From Gammaproteobacteria bacterium (GTDB taxonomy: Bacteria; Pseudomonadota; Gammaproteobacteria; Poriferisulfidales; GCA-002705445), in contig JAQWPG010000005.1 in the NCBI GenBank assembly GCA_029268385.1, forward strand, positions 104,977 through 168,976: a DNA stretch of 64,000 nucleotides, given 5' to 3'. The notes under the pieces were generated by a model. That model did no database searches, was not told the DNA's origin, and saw only the letters and a list, made by a program, of their open reading frames with translations. Positions 34,159 through 43,235 of this stretch are shown piece after piece. The stretch's first letter is position 1. Every line of letters begins with the position of its first letter. The position numbers and the translations under genes were made by a program.

Positions 34159-35061
34159 TTAGCCTGGAAAATTAGAATGAAGTTGAGAAAATTTTAAATA
34201 AGATATTTTGCTTTTTTTGTTATTGTGAATATCCTTTTTTTTGTCTTTTTCGATGTAGGCGTAAGCAGAATGGTTGTGTATTGACTCAAAGTTTTCCGAT
34301 TCAATTTTGTAAGCTGTGATTCTATCGTCCTTGTTTAAAGTTACAGCAACATCTCTAATAATATCTTCTGTGAATTTAGGGTTCTCATATGCTTTTTCTG
34401 TAACATACTTTTCGTCGGGTCTTTTTAGCAAACCATATATCTGGCATGAGGCTTGATCCTCGAGCATTTCGATTACATCATCAATCCACACAGTGTCCTC
34501 TGTTCTAATGTGTGCAGATATGTGTGATCTCTGATTGTGTGCTCCGTAATCAGAAATATTCTTAGAACAAGGACATAGGCTAGTTACTGGGACAGTAACT
34601 TTTAGATATTTACTAATAACATTATTTTTTACTTCACAGGTATAATTGATTGAATAATCCAAAAGACTTTCTACCTTTGAGACTGGAGCACTTTTTTTCT
34701 TAAAGTATGTGAAGTCAACTGATATGTATGCGGATTCGGACTCTAAAATATTTGTAGTGTTTTTTACCAATTCATCAAAATTTTCAATACTTAGGGATTC
34801 TTCTTGATCCTCTAAAATTTTTACAAATCTCGACATATGAGTTCCTTTCACATCATCCGGAAGCCCAACTGACATTGTAAAATTACCGATTGTTGATTGA
34901 GAAATACCGTCTCTGTCTGAGATCTTAAAAGGGTATTTTATATCTTTGATACCAACTCGACTTATAGGTATATTTCTTACGTCAACTTTATTTTGAGTAT
35001 CCTGAAGTTCTTTTGATGAAATCTCGTCCTTTTTTTTATCTTTTTCTTCAATAATGTCCAT
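34159..35061 (-). CDS. folE2: FolE2, GTP cyclohydrolase IB
   Basis: Converts GTP to dihydroneopterin triphosphate, entering folate synthesis (and queuosine-type pathways in some bacteria). The signature 'VPVTSLCPCSKNISDYGAHNQRSHI' is complete, including the catalytic Cys region, and 'DQASCQIYGLLKRPDEKYVTEKAY' is typical. The first 40 residues are Lys/Asp-rich and probably disordered. FolE2 is the zinc-independent alternative to FolE, often selected for in zinc-poor waters; no folE is seen in the window. It converges with bamC with no gap. Confidence 0.94.
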   Translation of the reverse strand: MDIIEEKDKKKDEISSKELQDTQNKVDVRNIPISRVGIKDIKYPFKISDRDGISQSTIGNFTMSVGLPDDVKGTHMSRFVKILEDQEESLSIENFDELVKNTTNILESESAYISVDFTYFKKKSAPVSKVESLLDYSINYTCEVKNNVISKYLKVTVPVTSLCPCSKNISDYGAHNQRSHISAHIRTEDTVWIDDVIEMLEDQASCQIYGLLKRPDEKYVTEKAYENPKFTEDIIRDVAVTLNKDDRITAYKIESENFESIHNHSAYAYIEKDKKKDIHNNKKSKISYLKFSQLHSNFPG

Positions 35062-35093
35062 AATAATGCTGTTAATTTTTTTAGATTAATATA

Positions 35094-36983
35094 TTATTTT
35101 TCAATGTTACTAGAGTGATTTAAATCATACAAGTTATTATTCTCTATACAATTTTTAATTTTTTCCATAATATTTTCTTTGGATATGCCGCTCTCATATA
35201 ACTGCTCCTCTCTAGTAGCATGGTTAAAAAATCTATCCTTAGTACCAATATTAATGGTATTAATTGTGATACCGTTTTCACTTAAAACCTCATTAACAGC
35301 ACTTCCTGCCCCACCCATTACACTATTATCTTCGACTGTTACAATCAGCGAATGATTTTTGGCGCATTCAATTATTATACTATAGTCAATTGGCTTAATA
35401 AATCGCATATCTATTAGCGTGCAACCAATCTCTTTTGCGACACTTGTACAAATATCAAGAACTGAGCCAAAACATAAAATTACTGTATTATTTCCAGACA
35501 TAATAATTTTAGCTTTGCCTATTTCATAGCTTTCAAAATTTTCATTAGTTTTTATTCCCATACCTTCCCCTCTTGGGTATCTGACTACAGCTGGTCCATT
35601 ATGCAAGTATCCCGTGTAAAGCATATTTTTGCATTCCTCTTCATTGCTTGGCGCCATAATAACCATATTAGGAATACATCTAAGATATGATAAATCATAT
35701 ACGCCGCAATGAGTGCCGCCATCAGCTCCAACAAATCCAGCTCTATCAACAGCGAATAAAACATCTAAATTTTGAAGGGCAACATCATGTATTAATTGAT
35801 CATATGCTCTTTGTAAAAAAGTTGAGTAAATGCAAACAATAGGCTTTTGTCCTTCACAAGCGAGTCCAGCTGCAAGAGTTACTGAGTGTTGTTCAGCAAT
35901 TCCTACATCAATATATCTTTCTGGAAATTTTTCTGAAAAATTTACAAGCCCTGATCCTTCCCTCATAGCGGGGGTTATTGCAAAAACTCTGGAATCTTTT
36001 TTTGCAATATTGCACAGCCAATCATCAAATATTTTTGTATATGTTATTTTTTGATTTGAATTTTTTTCAACGCCAATTTCTCTATCAAAAACTGGGACAG
36101 CATGATATTTCACAGGATCTACCTCTGCTGGCAAGTAACCCTTACCTTTTTTTGTAATTACATGTAATAATTTTGGGCCAGGAATTTTTTTTAAATTTTT
36201 TAATGTTTTAACTAAAAAATGAGTATCATGCCCATCTATCGGCCCATAATAGTTAATTCCCATTTCCTCAAAAAGCATGCCTGGAGCCAATAAACCTTTA
36301 ATATGTTTTTCAGTCTTTGTTAAAAATATCCCTGAGGGAGGTACTTTTTTTAAGATATTTTTACTACCTTCTTTAACAGTAGAATAAGCTTTGCTAGATA
36401 TAATTTTTGTTAAGTAGTTTGTCATTGCCCCAACATTTGGAGATATCGACATCTCATTATCATTAAGAATAATTAGTATATCCTCATCAATTGAACCCAT
36501 GTGATTTAAAGCTTCAAATGCCATTCCAGCACTTAATCCTCCGTCTCCAATTACAGCTACTATTTTTTTATCTTCTTTTTTATAAGAAGATGCTATTGCC
36601 ATACCTATAGCGGCACTTATAGAAGTGCTTGAATGCCCAACACCAAAAGTATCATACTCACTTTCTTCCATTGAAGGGAAAGGGTGCAGTCCATTTTTTT
36701 TTCTAATAGTATAAAGTTCATTCTTTCTTCCAGTAATAACTTTATGCCCATAACATTGGTGCCCAACATCCCAAATAATTTTGTCTTCAGGGGTATTAAA
36801 AGAGTAATGTAGAGCAATTGTAAGCTCAACGGCACCTAAGCTAGCACCAAAGTGTCCTCCACATTGGGAAACTGTGTCAATTAAAAAATGCCTTAATTCT
36901 TCAGAAACTTCATCTAAATCATTAATTGATAAGATTCTCAAATCTGAAGGGTTATTTATTTTATCAAGAAATTCATATTTCAT
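35094..36983 (-). CDS. dxs: DXS, 1-deoxy-D-xylulose-5-phosphate synthase
   Basis: Thiamine-diphosphate enzyme for the first step of the MEP isoprenoid pathway. 'GHFGASLGAVELTIALHY', 'DVGHQCYGHKVITGR', the ThDP motif 'VIGDGGLSAGMAFEALNH...NDNEMSISPNVGAM', and 'DVGIAEQHSVTLAAGLA' are all clear. I start at the ATG at 36983 (629 aa) because the longer reading needs a TTG inside ispA and adds unconserved sequence. It lies directly after ispA and xseB, the classic xseB-ispA-dxs order. Confidence 0.95.
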   Translation of the reverse strand: MKYEFLDKINNPSDLRILSINDLDEVSEELRHFLIDTVSQCGGHFGASLGAVELTIALHYSFNTPEDKIIWDVGHQCYGHKVITGRKNELYTIRKKNGLHPFPSMEESEYDTFGVGHSSTSISAAIGMAIASSYKKEDKKIVAVIGDGGLSAGMAFEALNHMGSIDEDILIILNDNEMSISPNVGAMTNYLTKIISSKAYSTVKEGSKNILKKVPPSGIFLTKTEKHIKGLLAPGMLFEEMGINYYGPIDGHDTHFLVKTLKNLKKIPGPKLLHVITKKGKGYLPAEVDPVKYHAVPVFDREIGVEKNSNQKITYTKIFDDWLCNIAKKDSRVFAITPAMREGSGLVNFSEKFPERYIDVGIAEQHSVTLAAGLACEGQKPIVCIYSTFLQRAYDQLIHDVALQNLDVLFAVDRAGFVGADGGTHCGVYDLSYLRCIPNMVIMAPSNEEECKNMLYTGYLHNGPAVVRYPRGEGMGIKTNENFESYEIGKAKIIMSGNNTVILCFGSVLDICTSVAKEIGCTLIDMRFIKPIDYSIIIECAKNHSLIVTVEDNSVMGGAGSAVNEVLSENGITINTINIGTKDRFFNHATREEQLYESGISKENIMEKIKNCIENNNLYDLNHSSNIEK

Positions 36984-36999
36984 ATTTTTAATTTTACAA

Positions 37000-37911
37000 C
37001 TAAAAGTGTCTTTTGAATATATAATTTGAAATTTCAAATAACATGGTTTTTTCTATCTTCATATCTATTAATAACTCGTTGATATGATTTTTGTAATCCT
37101 CTAATTTTTTTTTAGCATTATCAACACCAAGGATATTGACATAATTAGGCTGATTTCTTATTTCATCTTTATTTTTTGTCTTACCTAAGATTTCAGTAGA
37201 TATAGTATAACCTAATAAATCGTCTTTAATTTGAAAAGATATACCAAGTATTCTTCCAAATTCTTCAAATTTATTATGTATGGAATTACTTAAATCCACT
37301 TTAAGCATAGCTGGCATAACTATGCAGGCTTTAATCAGACTAGATGTTTTTAAGGAATAAATATAGTTTAAGAAATCTATTTCAGCATTCTTATTATTAA
37401 TGGATAAATCTAAAAATTGTCCTTCTGCAATTCCTTCATAACCAATAGATTTGGACAAATAATTTACCCAATTTAATTGGGTTTTATCATCAACTTCAGT
37501 AAACTTTTTTTTACTTAATACTTCAAAAGCTAGAGATTGAAGTGCATCGCCAGCAAGTACAGCTGAAGATTCATTAAATTTAACATGACAAGAAGCAACT
37601 CCTCGCCTTATGTCATCATCATCCATACAAGGCAAATCATCGTGTATTAGAGAATATGTGTGAATTAACTCAATAGCTGTTGCTGGCTGGTCAAGAAATT
37701 TTTCTTCTAAATTTAAAGCAGATCCGGTTGCATAAACTAGTAAAGATCGAATATATTTACTACCATTTAGCGAAGAGTATCTCATTGGCTCTAAAATTTT
37801 ATTTGAGCTTTTATCCATAACAAGGATTTTTTCTAATTCGTTATGAATTCGCAATGTAAACTTTTTTTTGAATTCTTTGAATTCTTTGAATTCCATTCTA
37901 TCATTGCTCAT
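37000..37911 (-). CDS. ispA: IspA, farnesyl diphosphate synthase
   Basis: Prenyltransferase making farnesyl diphosphate, precursor of undecaprenol and quinone tails. The first Asp-rich motif 'HDDLPCMDDDDIRRG' is intact. The second, normally DDxxD, reads 'FQIKDDLLGYT', so its last Asp is a Gly. 'GSKYIRSLLVYATG', 'IELIHTYSLIHDD' and 'EGIAEGQFLDL' support the family. The N-terminus is encoded by a short tandem repeat (KEFKEFKK). The length is 303 aa; it overlaps the 3' end of xseB by 11 bp. Confidence 0.9.
   Translation of the reverse strand: MSNDRMEFKEFKEFKKKFTLRIHNELEKILVMDKSSNKILEPMRYSSLNGSKYIRSLLVYATGSALNLEEKFLDQPATAIELIHTYSLIHDDLPCMDDDDIRRGVASCHVKFNESSAVLAGDALQSLAFEVLSKKKFTEVDDKTQLNWVNYLSKSIGYEGIAEGQFLDLSINNKNAEIDFLNYIYSLKTSSLIKACIVMPAMLKVDLSNSIHNKFEEFGRILGISFQIKDDLLGYTISTEILGKTKNKDEIRNQPNYVNILGVDNAKKKLEDYKNHINELLIDMKIEKTMLFEISNYIFKRHF
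37870..37893. repeat. Short tandem repeat GAATTCTTT (2.7 units) in the start of ispA
   Basis: Two exact 9-bp units followed by GAATTC encode the Lys-Glu-Phe repeats at residues 8-14 of IspA. The period is a multiple of three, so expansion or contraction would keep the frame and only change the length of the N-terminal tail. Confidence 0.8.
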
Positions 37912-38287
37912 ATTTTTTAATTTTAGATTTAGCTTTTTTTAAATAAGACTCGATACTAAAGATTATATCCAATGCTTCTTTATAATAATATTCAGCATCA
38001 TTTATGCTTATATCTTCATCATCAAGACTTTCAATTATTGATTCAATTTTATCAAAAGATTTTTCAATATTAATTTCATTGTAATTATTTTTTTTACTTT
38101 TCTTAAAACTATTTATATTTTTTTCAACTGTTAGCAATTCTTTATCAGCTTCATTAGACAACTTCACTCCTTCCTCGTATAGTTTGAGAGATTTTTCGAT
38201 CGGTATATCTGAAGAATTAAGTTTTGAAATAACTAATTCAAGCTCAGTAACGATATCTGCATATGTTCTTGTTTTTTCTTTTTTCAT
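37901..38287 (-). CDS. xseB: XseB, exodeoxyribonuclease VII small subunit, apparently with two tandem domains
   Basis: Small coiled subunit of exonuclease VII, several copies of which coat the XseA catalytic subunit. Residues 9-60 fit the family well ('YADIVTELELVISKLNSSDI', 'IEKSLKLYEEGVKL'). Family members are about 60-90 aa, but this protein has 128: residues 76-127 form a second similar helical hairpin ('FDKIESIIESLDDEDISI', 'YYKEALDIIFSIESYLKKAK') after an Asn/Lys linker. The identification rests on the first half and on the xseB-ispA-dxs gene order. Confidence 0.85.
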   Translation of the reverse strand: MKKEKTRTYADIVTELELVISKLNSSDIPIEKSLKLYEEGVKLSNEADKELLTVEKNINSFKKSKKNNYNEINIEKSFDKIESIIESLDDEDISINDAEYYYKEALDIIFSIESYLKKAKSKIKKYEQ

Positions 38288-38292
38288 TTTAC

Positions 38293-39108
38293 CTAATCAA
38301 ATATTATATTATTTTTATTATTGTATATTAAAAATGATCTTTGTTTGGCTCTAGCTATCATAGTTACATTTAGATCCTTAGCTAACTCTATACCCATATT
38401 GGTAACTCCGGACCTCGATACTATTATTGGTATTCCCATATGTTTTACCTTCATAATAATCTCAGATGTTAATCTACCTGTAGTATAAAAAATAATATCT
38501 TTACCTGTAATGTTATTCAACCACATGATTCCTGAAAGTGTATCAGCAGCATTATGCCTACCAACATCCTCAACAAATTCTAATACACCATTAGTATCAC
38601 ATAAAGCACAGCCATGAACAGCGCCAGCTTCTTTATAAATATCATTATATTTCGTTATTTTTGCTAATAGATCAAATATTTCAGATTTTTTTATTTTTAT
38701 ATCTGGCAATATATTGTCATAAAGTTTCTCTAAAGTACCGCCAAATATTGTTCCTTGGCCACAACCTGTGGTAACAGTTTTGTTTTTCAATTTATCCGTA
38801 ATTTCTTTTATATCTTTATATGTTGTTGATACATTAGATATACCTATATCCCATCTAACATCAATACTGGTTATTTCATTTATATTGCTTATTAAGCCTT
38901 GATTTCTTAAGTAGCCTAAAGTGAGCTCTTCAGGCCTTGTGCCAAGGGTCATTAATGTAATTATCTCGGTATTATTGATTTTTATTGTTAATGGTAATTC
39001 GCCTGCAACTTTTGAATCAACTTCTTCTCCCAAGTGATTAAAAGTTTTTACAGAGTTTGTTGGTTTTAACCCGCTATTGGATAAATTTATTTTTGTACTT
39101 TTATTCAT
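38293..39108 (-). CDS. fdhD: FdhD, formate dehydrogenase sulfurtransferase
   Basis: Transfers sulfur from IscS to the molybdenum cofactor of formate dehydrogenase. 'LPLTIKINNTEIITLMTLGTRPEELTLGYLRNQGLI', 'GAVHGCALCD', 'EDVGRHNAADTLSG', 'YTTGRLTSEIIMKV' and 'SRSGVTNMGIELAKDLNVTMIARAK' are typical. The usual CxxC pair of E. coli FdhD is represented by a single Cys at 116 ('TTGCGQGTIFG'). No formate dehydrogenase gene is in the window. It overlaps the upstream CNNM-type gene by 8 bp. Confidence 0.92.
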   Translation of the reverse strand: MNKSTKINLSNSGLKPTNSVKTFNHLGEEVDSKVAGELPLTIKINNTEIITLMTLGTRPEELTLGYLRNQGLISNINEITSIDVRWDIGISNVSTTYKDIKEITDKLKNKTVTTGCGQGTIFGGTLEKLYDNILPDIKIKKSEIFDLLAKITKYNDIYKEAGAVHGCALCDTNGVLEFVEDVGRHNAADTLSGIMWLNNITGKDIIFYTTGRLTSEIIMKVKHMGIPIIVSRSGVTNMGIELAKDLNVTMIARAKQRSFLIYNNKNNIIFD

Positions 39109-40357
39109 TATTAATTTCTAGATGAACAGTTTTAACAGCATTATCAAGATTCTCTAGTATTTTGAAAGTATGACCTTGAATACTTATTATATCATTAATT
39201 TTTGGTAAGTTTTCTATATGCTCTAATATAAAGCCATTGATAGTTTTTGCTTCTTTAGATACAAGATTTATCTTAAGAATTTGATTAATTTCTCTTATAT
39301 GTACACCACCATCTATTATAAAAATATTCTTATCGTTGGTAGAAATAATTTCTTCACTAGAGCCAGGATCACTTGTAAAATCACCAACAATTTCTTCAAG
39401 TATATCTTCTAGAGTTACTAAACCTTGGATATTACCATATTCATCAATAATAAACCCTATCCTTCTTTTTTCTTTCTGAAAATTAAGAAGTTGTTTGTAT
39501 AGCGAGGTCCCAGAAACTATATAGTAAGGTTTTTTTATGAGTTTTTTTATTTCATCTTTGTTAATGCTTTTACTTGTTAAAAGTGGAGTAATATTTTTTA
39601 TATGAATCAATCCAAGAAGATTTTCTATATTATCTTCGTAAACTGGTATTCTAGTATAAGGAGTACTTTTAAAATTACTAATAATAGAGACTATATCCTC
39701 GCCAATATCAATCCCATATATATCACTTCTGGGTATCATGATATCTTCAACCGTTGCTTTTTCTAAATCAATGATACTTTCCAGCATTTTTAAATGAGGC
39801 TTTGAAAATTTTATTGAGGATTCGCTCAGAACCGTTTTTAATTCTTCAGATGAAAGAGAGCTTGTTGAAATATTATCTTTTAACCCCATCATTCTGATTA
39901 TACTATTAGCAATTAAATTAATTATAAAAACCAATGGGTACAAAATTATTAGCATCGGTTTATAAAGTAATGACGATGAGTATGCAACTTTTTCAGAATG
40001 CATTTCACCAATAGTTTTTGGGGTAAGCTCAGCAAATATCAGAATAAAAATTGTCAAAAGGCCGGTTGCAATAGCCAATCCAATGTCACCATAAAGTCTT
40101 AAAGAAATTAAAGTTGTGATTTGTGTTATCAAAATGTTTGTTAAATTATTGCCAAGCAATATTACTCCGATAATTTTATCAGGATTTTCAAGTAATTTTT
40201 TTGCTGCTTTAGCGCCTTTATTATTTAATTTAGCTTGATGTCTCATCTTGTATTTATTTATAGACATGAGAGCAGTTTCTGATCCAGAAAAGAATGCAGA
40301 AAGTAAAAATAAAATTACTAAAATTATAATTAGTATTTCAGTAGATATATTGTTCAA
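39101..40357 (-). CDS. CorB/CorC-type CNNM transporter (DUF21, CBS pair, CorC_HlyC)
   Basis: Inner membrane protein probably involved in magnesium or cobalt export. The N-terminal DUF21 membrane domain (about residues 1-180) includes 'FFSGSETALMSI' and 'ILIFAELTPKTIGE'. A CBS pair follows (about 200-330, 'VEDIMIPRSDIYGI', 'TPYTRIPVYEDN', 'IGFIIDEYGNIQGLVTLEDILEEIVGDF'), then a CorC_HlyC transporter-associated domain. The best start is a TTG with GGAAG upstream. The length is 418 aa. Its neighbour ypjD is also its neighbour in E. coli (yfjD). Confidence 0.88.
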   Translation of the reverse strand: MNNISTEILIIILVILFLLSAFFSGSETALMSINKYKMRHQAKLNNKGAKAAKKLLENPDKIIGVILLGNNLTNILITQITTLISLRLYGDIGLAIATGLLTIFILIFAELTPKTIGEMHSEKVAYSSSLLYKPMLIILYPLVFIINLIANSIIRMMGLKDNISTSSLSSEELKTVLSESSIKFSKPHLKMLESIIDLEKATVEDIMIPRSDIYGIDIGEDIVSIISNFKSTPYTRIPVYEDNIENLLGLIHIKNITPLLTSKSINKDEIKKLIKKPYYIVSGTSLYKQLLNFQKEKRRIGFIIDEYGNIQGLVTLEDILEEIVGDFTSDPGSSEEIISTNDKNIFIIDGGVHIREINQILKINLVSKEAKTINGFILEHIENLPKINDIISIQGHTFKILENLDNAVKTVHLEINNE

Positions 40358-40383
40358 TTTTTTCTTCCGTTAAGCATGTAAAA

Positions 40384-41172
40384 TTATAACATTATCTCCA
40401 ATACTACTTTTGTGCCAAAGTATGATAAAAATAAAATAAAAAAACCTATTAAAGTTATATTTGCGGCCTTATTACCTCTCCACCCATATATTTTTCTTCC
40501 AAATACTAGAATCATAAAAACGAACCAAGCTAATATTGAAAGTATGGTTTTATGTGCTAAATGCTGAGCAAAAATGTCTTCAAGAAAAATAAAACCAGAT
40601 AAGAGGCTTGCTGATAAAAAAACTACTCCTAAAGCTAACATTTTGAATAATAGATTATCCATTGCATCAAGAGATGGAAGTGCTGTAATAAATCCAATTG
40701 GCTGATTAGACTGTAGTTTTTTTTCTTGAATTTTCAATATAACCGATTGTGCCGCTGACAAACATAAAACACTATAACTAATTAAAGAAATAATTACATG
40801 AATGAATAAGAAATTATTTAAAGATACGTTTACCGGATTATTTGTAGAATCAAATAAAAAAAAAGTGGCTATAATGGGAAGTATAACGATTCCAAGAAAT
40901 AGCGTATTGCCAATTACTGAAGAAATGTACAATGTAATTGATATAATAAAAGCTACAACAACAAGAGCATAATTAAGTGATAAATTCACATTATAAGTGT
41001 CACTAAATATAGGCTGAAGCGAATAAGCATGCGCAATGATAGCTAAAAGCCAAAAAAACCAAACAGCAATTTTTTTAATTTTGTTGCTCGTATAACAAGA
41101 CATTAAATGCCATATTGATATAGTCGACAGTATATAAAACGTGAATATAAAATAATTTAATGTGTTATCCAT
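40384..41172 (-). CDS. YpjD/CcsA-like cytochrome c assembly family membrane protein
   Basis: An integral membrane protein of 262 aa with about eight hydrophobic segments. It resembles the CcsA/CcmC-type heme-handling family by 'HVIISLISYSVLCLSAAQSVIL' (conserved His at the start of a helix), 'FLEDIFAQHLAHKTILSILAWFVF' and 'YGWRGNKAANITLIGFFILFLSYFGTK'. The tryptophan-rich WWD motif of true cytochrome c biogenesis proteins is not present, as is usual for YpjD. It is grouped with the CNNM gene as in E. coli; the function of YpjD itself is uncertain. Confidence 0.82.
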   Translation of the reverse strand: MDNTLNYFIFTFYILSTISIWHLMSCYTSNKIKKIAVWFFWLLAIIAHAYSLQPIFSDTYNVNLSLNYALVVVAFIISITLYISSVIGNTLFLGIVILPIIATFFLFDSTNNPVNVSLNNFLFIHVIISLISYSVLCLSAAQSVILKIQEKKLQSNQPIGFITALPSLDAMDNLLFKMLALGVVFLSASLLSGFIFLEDIFAQHLAHKTILSILAWFVFMILVFGRKIYGWRGNKAANITLIGFFILFLSYFGTKVVLEIML

Positions 41173-41329
41173 TAGTTTTGATCAAATTTTCTAAATGTAT
41201 GTATTTATAAGAATATTCATACTATATATTATACATTTTTTTTTATAATATGCATTTTTCATAAAATTCGCATGTATTTAATAATTCTATTATAGTAATA
41301 CTAAAAATTTTATAGAGTTAATTAAAAAA

Positions 41330-43231
41330 ATGAAATACAAGGTAATTATAATAATATGCTCGCTATTTTTTTCAATTATAAGTGAAGCAAGTACAAAAAA
41401 TAATTACAATGCAGAGAGAGTTAAATATATAAAAGCATTAAAGTATTTTAAGAAAAAAAATTTTAGAGAATTTGAAAATTTGAAAAAAGAATTAGCTCAT
41501 TACCCCCTTTATGCTAATTTAGAATATAAAAGCCTACATAGAAAAAGAAATATAAATGATGATGATGTAATAAAATTTATACAAAAATATAAAAAAAGCT
41601 ATCTTTCAGAAAAAGCTTATATAAATCTCATATACCGCTTATCCAGAAAAAATCTTTCTAAAAAATTAGTACTAAATTACCAAGACATAGGATCTGTCGA
41701 ATTGCATTGCTTGTACTTAAGAGCAAAAATAAAGCAGAAATTATTATCAAATATTGAAGAGGAGATAATACCTATATGGCTTAATGCAAAATCACAACCT
41801 AAATCTTGTGATTATATATTTAGATGGTTTTATAAAAATAAAAAATTAACAGACGAGTTGGTATGGCAAAGAATTAAAATGGCTTTAGATGTTGGCAATT
41901 ACAATCTTGCGAACTATTTAAAAAGATTTTTATCAAATAAGAATAAAGTTTGGGCAAATAGCTTGCTTAAAGTTTATAAAAACCCAAGAAATAATATCTT
42001 GTCTAGTAAATTTAAAAAAGACAATAGATTTAGAGATACTATTCTCAGTTATGGTATAGATAGAATTGCAAAAAAAGATTATAAATTAGCAAAAAAATAT
42101 TTAGTTAAAATTAAAAGTTTATTTAAGGTTTCGGATCAATATTATAATAAGAAAATATTAGATATATATATTATTGGCTTCAAAACAAATCAGGAAAATA
42201 TTTTTACTGATAAAGATTTTTCTTTAATAAAAGGTAAAAATTTAGAATTTATTATTGCTTCTGCTAATTATTCAATTTTTAACTCAAATTGGAATAAACT
42301 TTTAAAATCAATTGCAAAACTTCCCGATTCAATTGCCCAAGAAGAAAAGTGGTTATATTGGAAAGGTAAAGCACTATATAAAACTAAAAATATTTCAAAT
42401 AGCAGCTTAGAGGTCTTAAGCAAAAATAGGTCATATTATGGGTTTCTTGCAGCTCATATATTAGATAAACAGCCAAGTATTGTAAATAAGAAATATCCTA
42501 TTGTATCTAATGATTTAAATTACACTGAAACAAGTTATGAAGTTAAAAGACTTTACGAGCTTTATATTTTGGGAAAAAAAAGAGAAGCTAGAAAAGAGCT
42601 ACAGTATGTTTTTAAAAACTCTGATTTTAAAGATTTCAATATTCTTAATTTACTATTTGAAAAATGGGGTTGGAATGAAGGTGCTATTTTAGGTTACGGT
42701 ATTACAAAATATTTTGACGATGTTGAGGTAAGATTTCCTGTGATGTACGAAAAATACTTTAATGAAAATTCTAATTCTAATATTAGAAAAAGTATTTTGT
42801 TAGGCATTGCAAGAAAAGAAAGTATTTTTTCACAATATGCAAAGTCATCTGCAGGGGCTTTAGGGATAATGCAAGTTCTTCCTAGTACGGCTTATTGGGT
42901 TTTAAAAAGAATAAAAAGTAAAAAAGTTTCAAAAAATTATTTATATAATAAAAAAATTAATATTTTAATTGGCTCATACTATTTTAATTATTTATATTCA
43001 ATGAAAAGAAGTTATGTTGAAGCAATAGCATCATACAATGCTGGTCCAAATGTCGTAACCAAATGGAGAAAGAAAAATAAATCTTCAGAAGATGCGTGGA
43101 TTGAATTCATTCCGTATAGTGAGACTAAAAAATACGTAAAACTAGTCCTGGAGTATTCTTTAGTCTACGATTGGATATTAAATAAGAGAAATACAATTAG
43201 AGTATCTCAGATAATTGACGTCAAAAAATAA
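41330..43231 (+). CDS. slt: Slt-type soluble lytic murein transglycosylase
   Basis: Periplasmic enzyme that cleaves glycan strands to 1,6-anhydroMurNAc ends. A signal peptide (residues 1-21, SEAS) precedes a long alpha-helical superhelix domain. The C-terminal catalytic domain has 'GIARKESIFSQYAKSSAGALGIMQVLPSTA' with the catalytic Glu at 497 and 'YVEAIASYNAGPNVVTKW'. The length (633 aa) matches Slt70. It is divergent from ypjD across a 157-bp AT-rich gap that must hold both promoters. Confidence 0.93.
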   Translation: MKYKVIIIICSLFFSIISEASTKNNYNAERVKYIKALKYFKKKNFREFENLKKELAHYPLYANLEYKSLHRKRNINDDDVIKFIQKYKKSYLSEKAYINLIYRLSRKNLSKKLVLNYQDIGSVELHCLYLRAKIKQKLLSNIEEEIIPIWLNAKSQPKSCDYIFRWFYKNKKLTDELVWQRIKMALDVGNYNLANYLKRFLSNKNKVWANSLLKVYKNPRNNILSSKFKKDNRFRDTILSYGIDRIAKKDYKLAKKYLVKIKSLFKVSDQYYNKKILDIYIIGFKTNQENIFTDKDFSLIKGKNLEFIIASANYSIFNSNWNKLLKSIAKLPDSIAQEEKWLYWKGKALYKTKNISNSSLEVLSKNRSYYGFLAAHILDKQPSIVNKKYPIVSNDLNYTETSYEVKRLYELYILGKKREARKELQYVFKNSDFKDFNILNLLFEKWGWNEGAILGYGITKYFDDVEVRFPVMYEKYFNENSNSNIRKSILLGIARKESIFSQYAKSSAGALGIMQVLPSTAYWVLKRIKSKKVSKNYLYNKKINILIGSYYFNYLYSMKRSYVEAIASYNAGPNVVTKWRKKNKSSEDAWIEFIPYSETKKYVKLVLEYSLVYDWILNKRNTIRVSQIIDVKK

Positions 43232-43235
43232 CTTT

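Noticed and set aside
36984..37037. Upstream TTG start for dxs overlapping ispA
   Set aside because: The extra 18 residues are unconserved and the internal ATG gives the normal DXS length.
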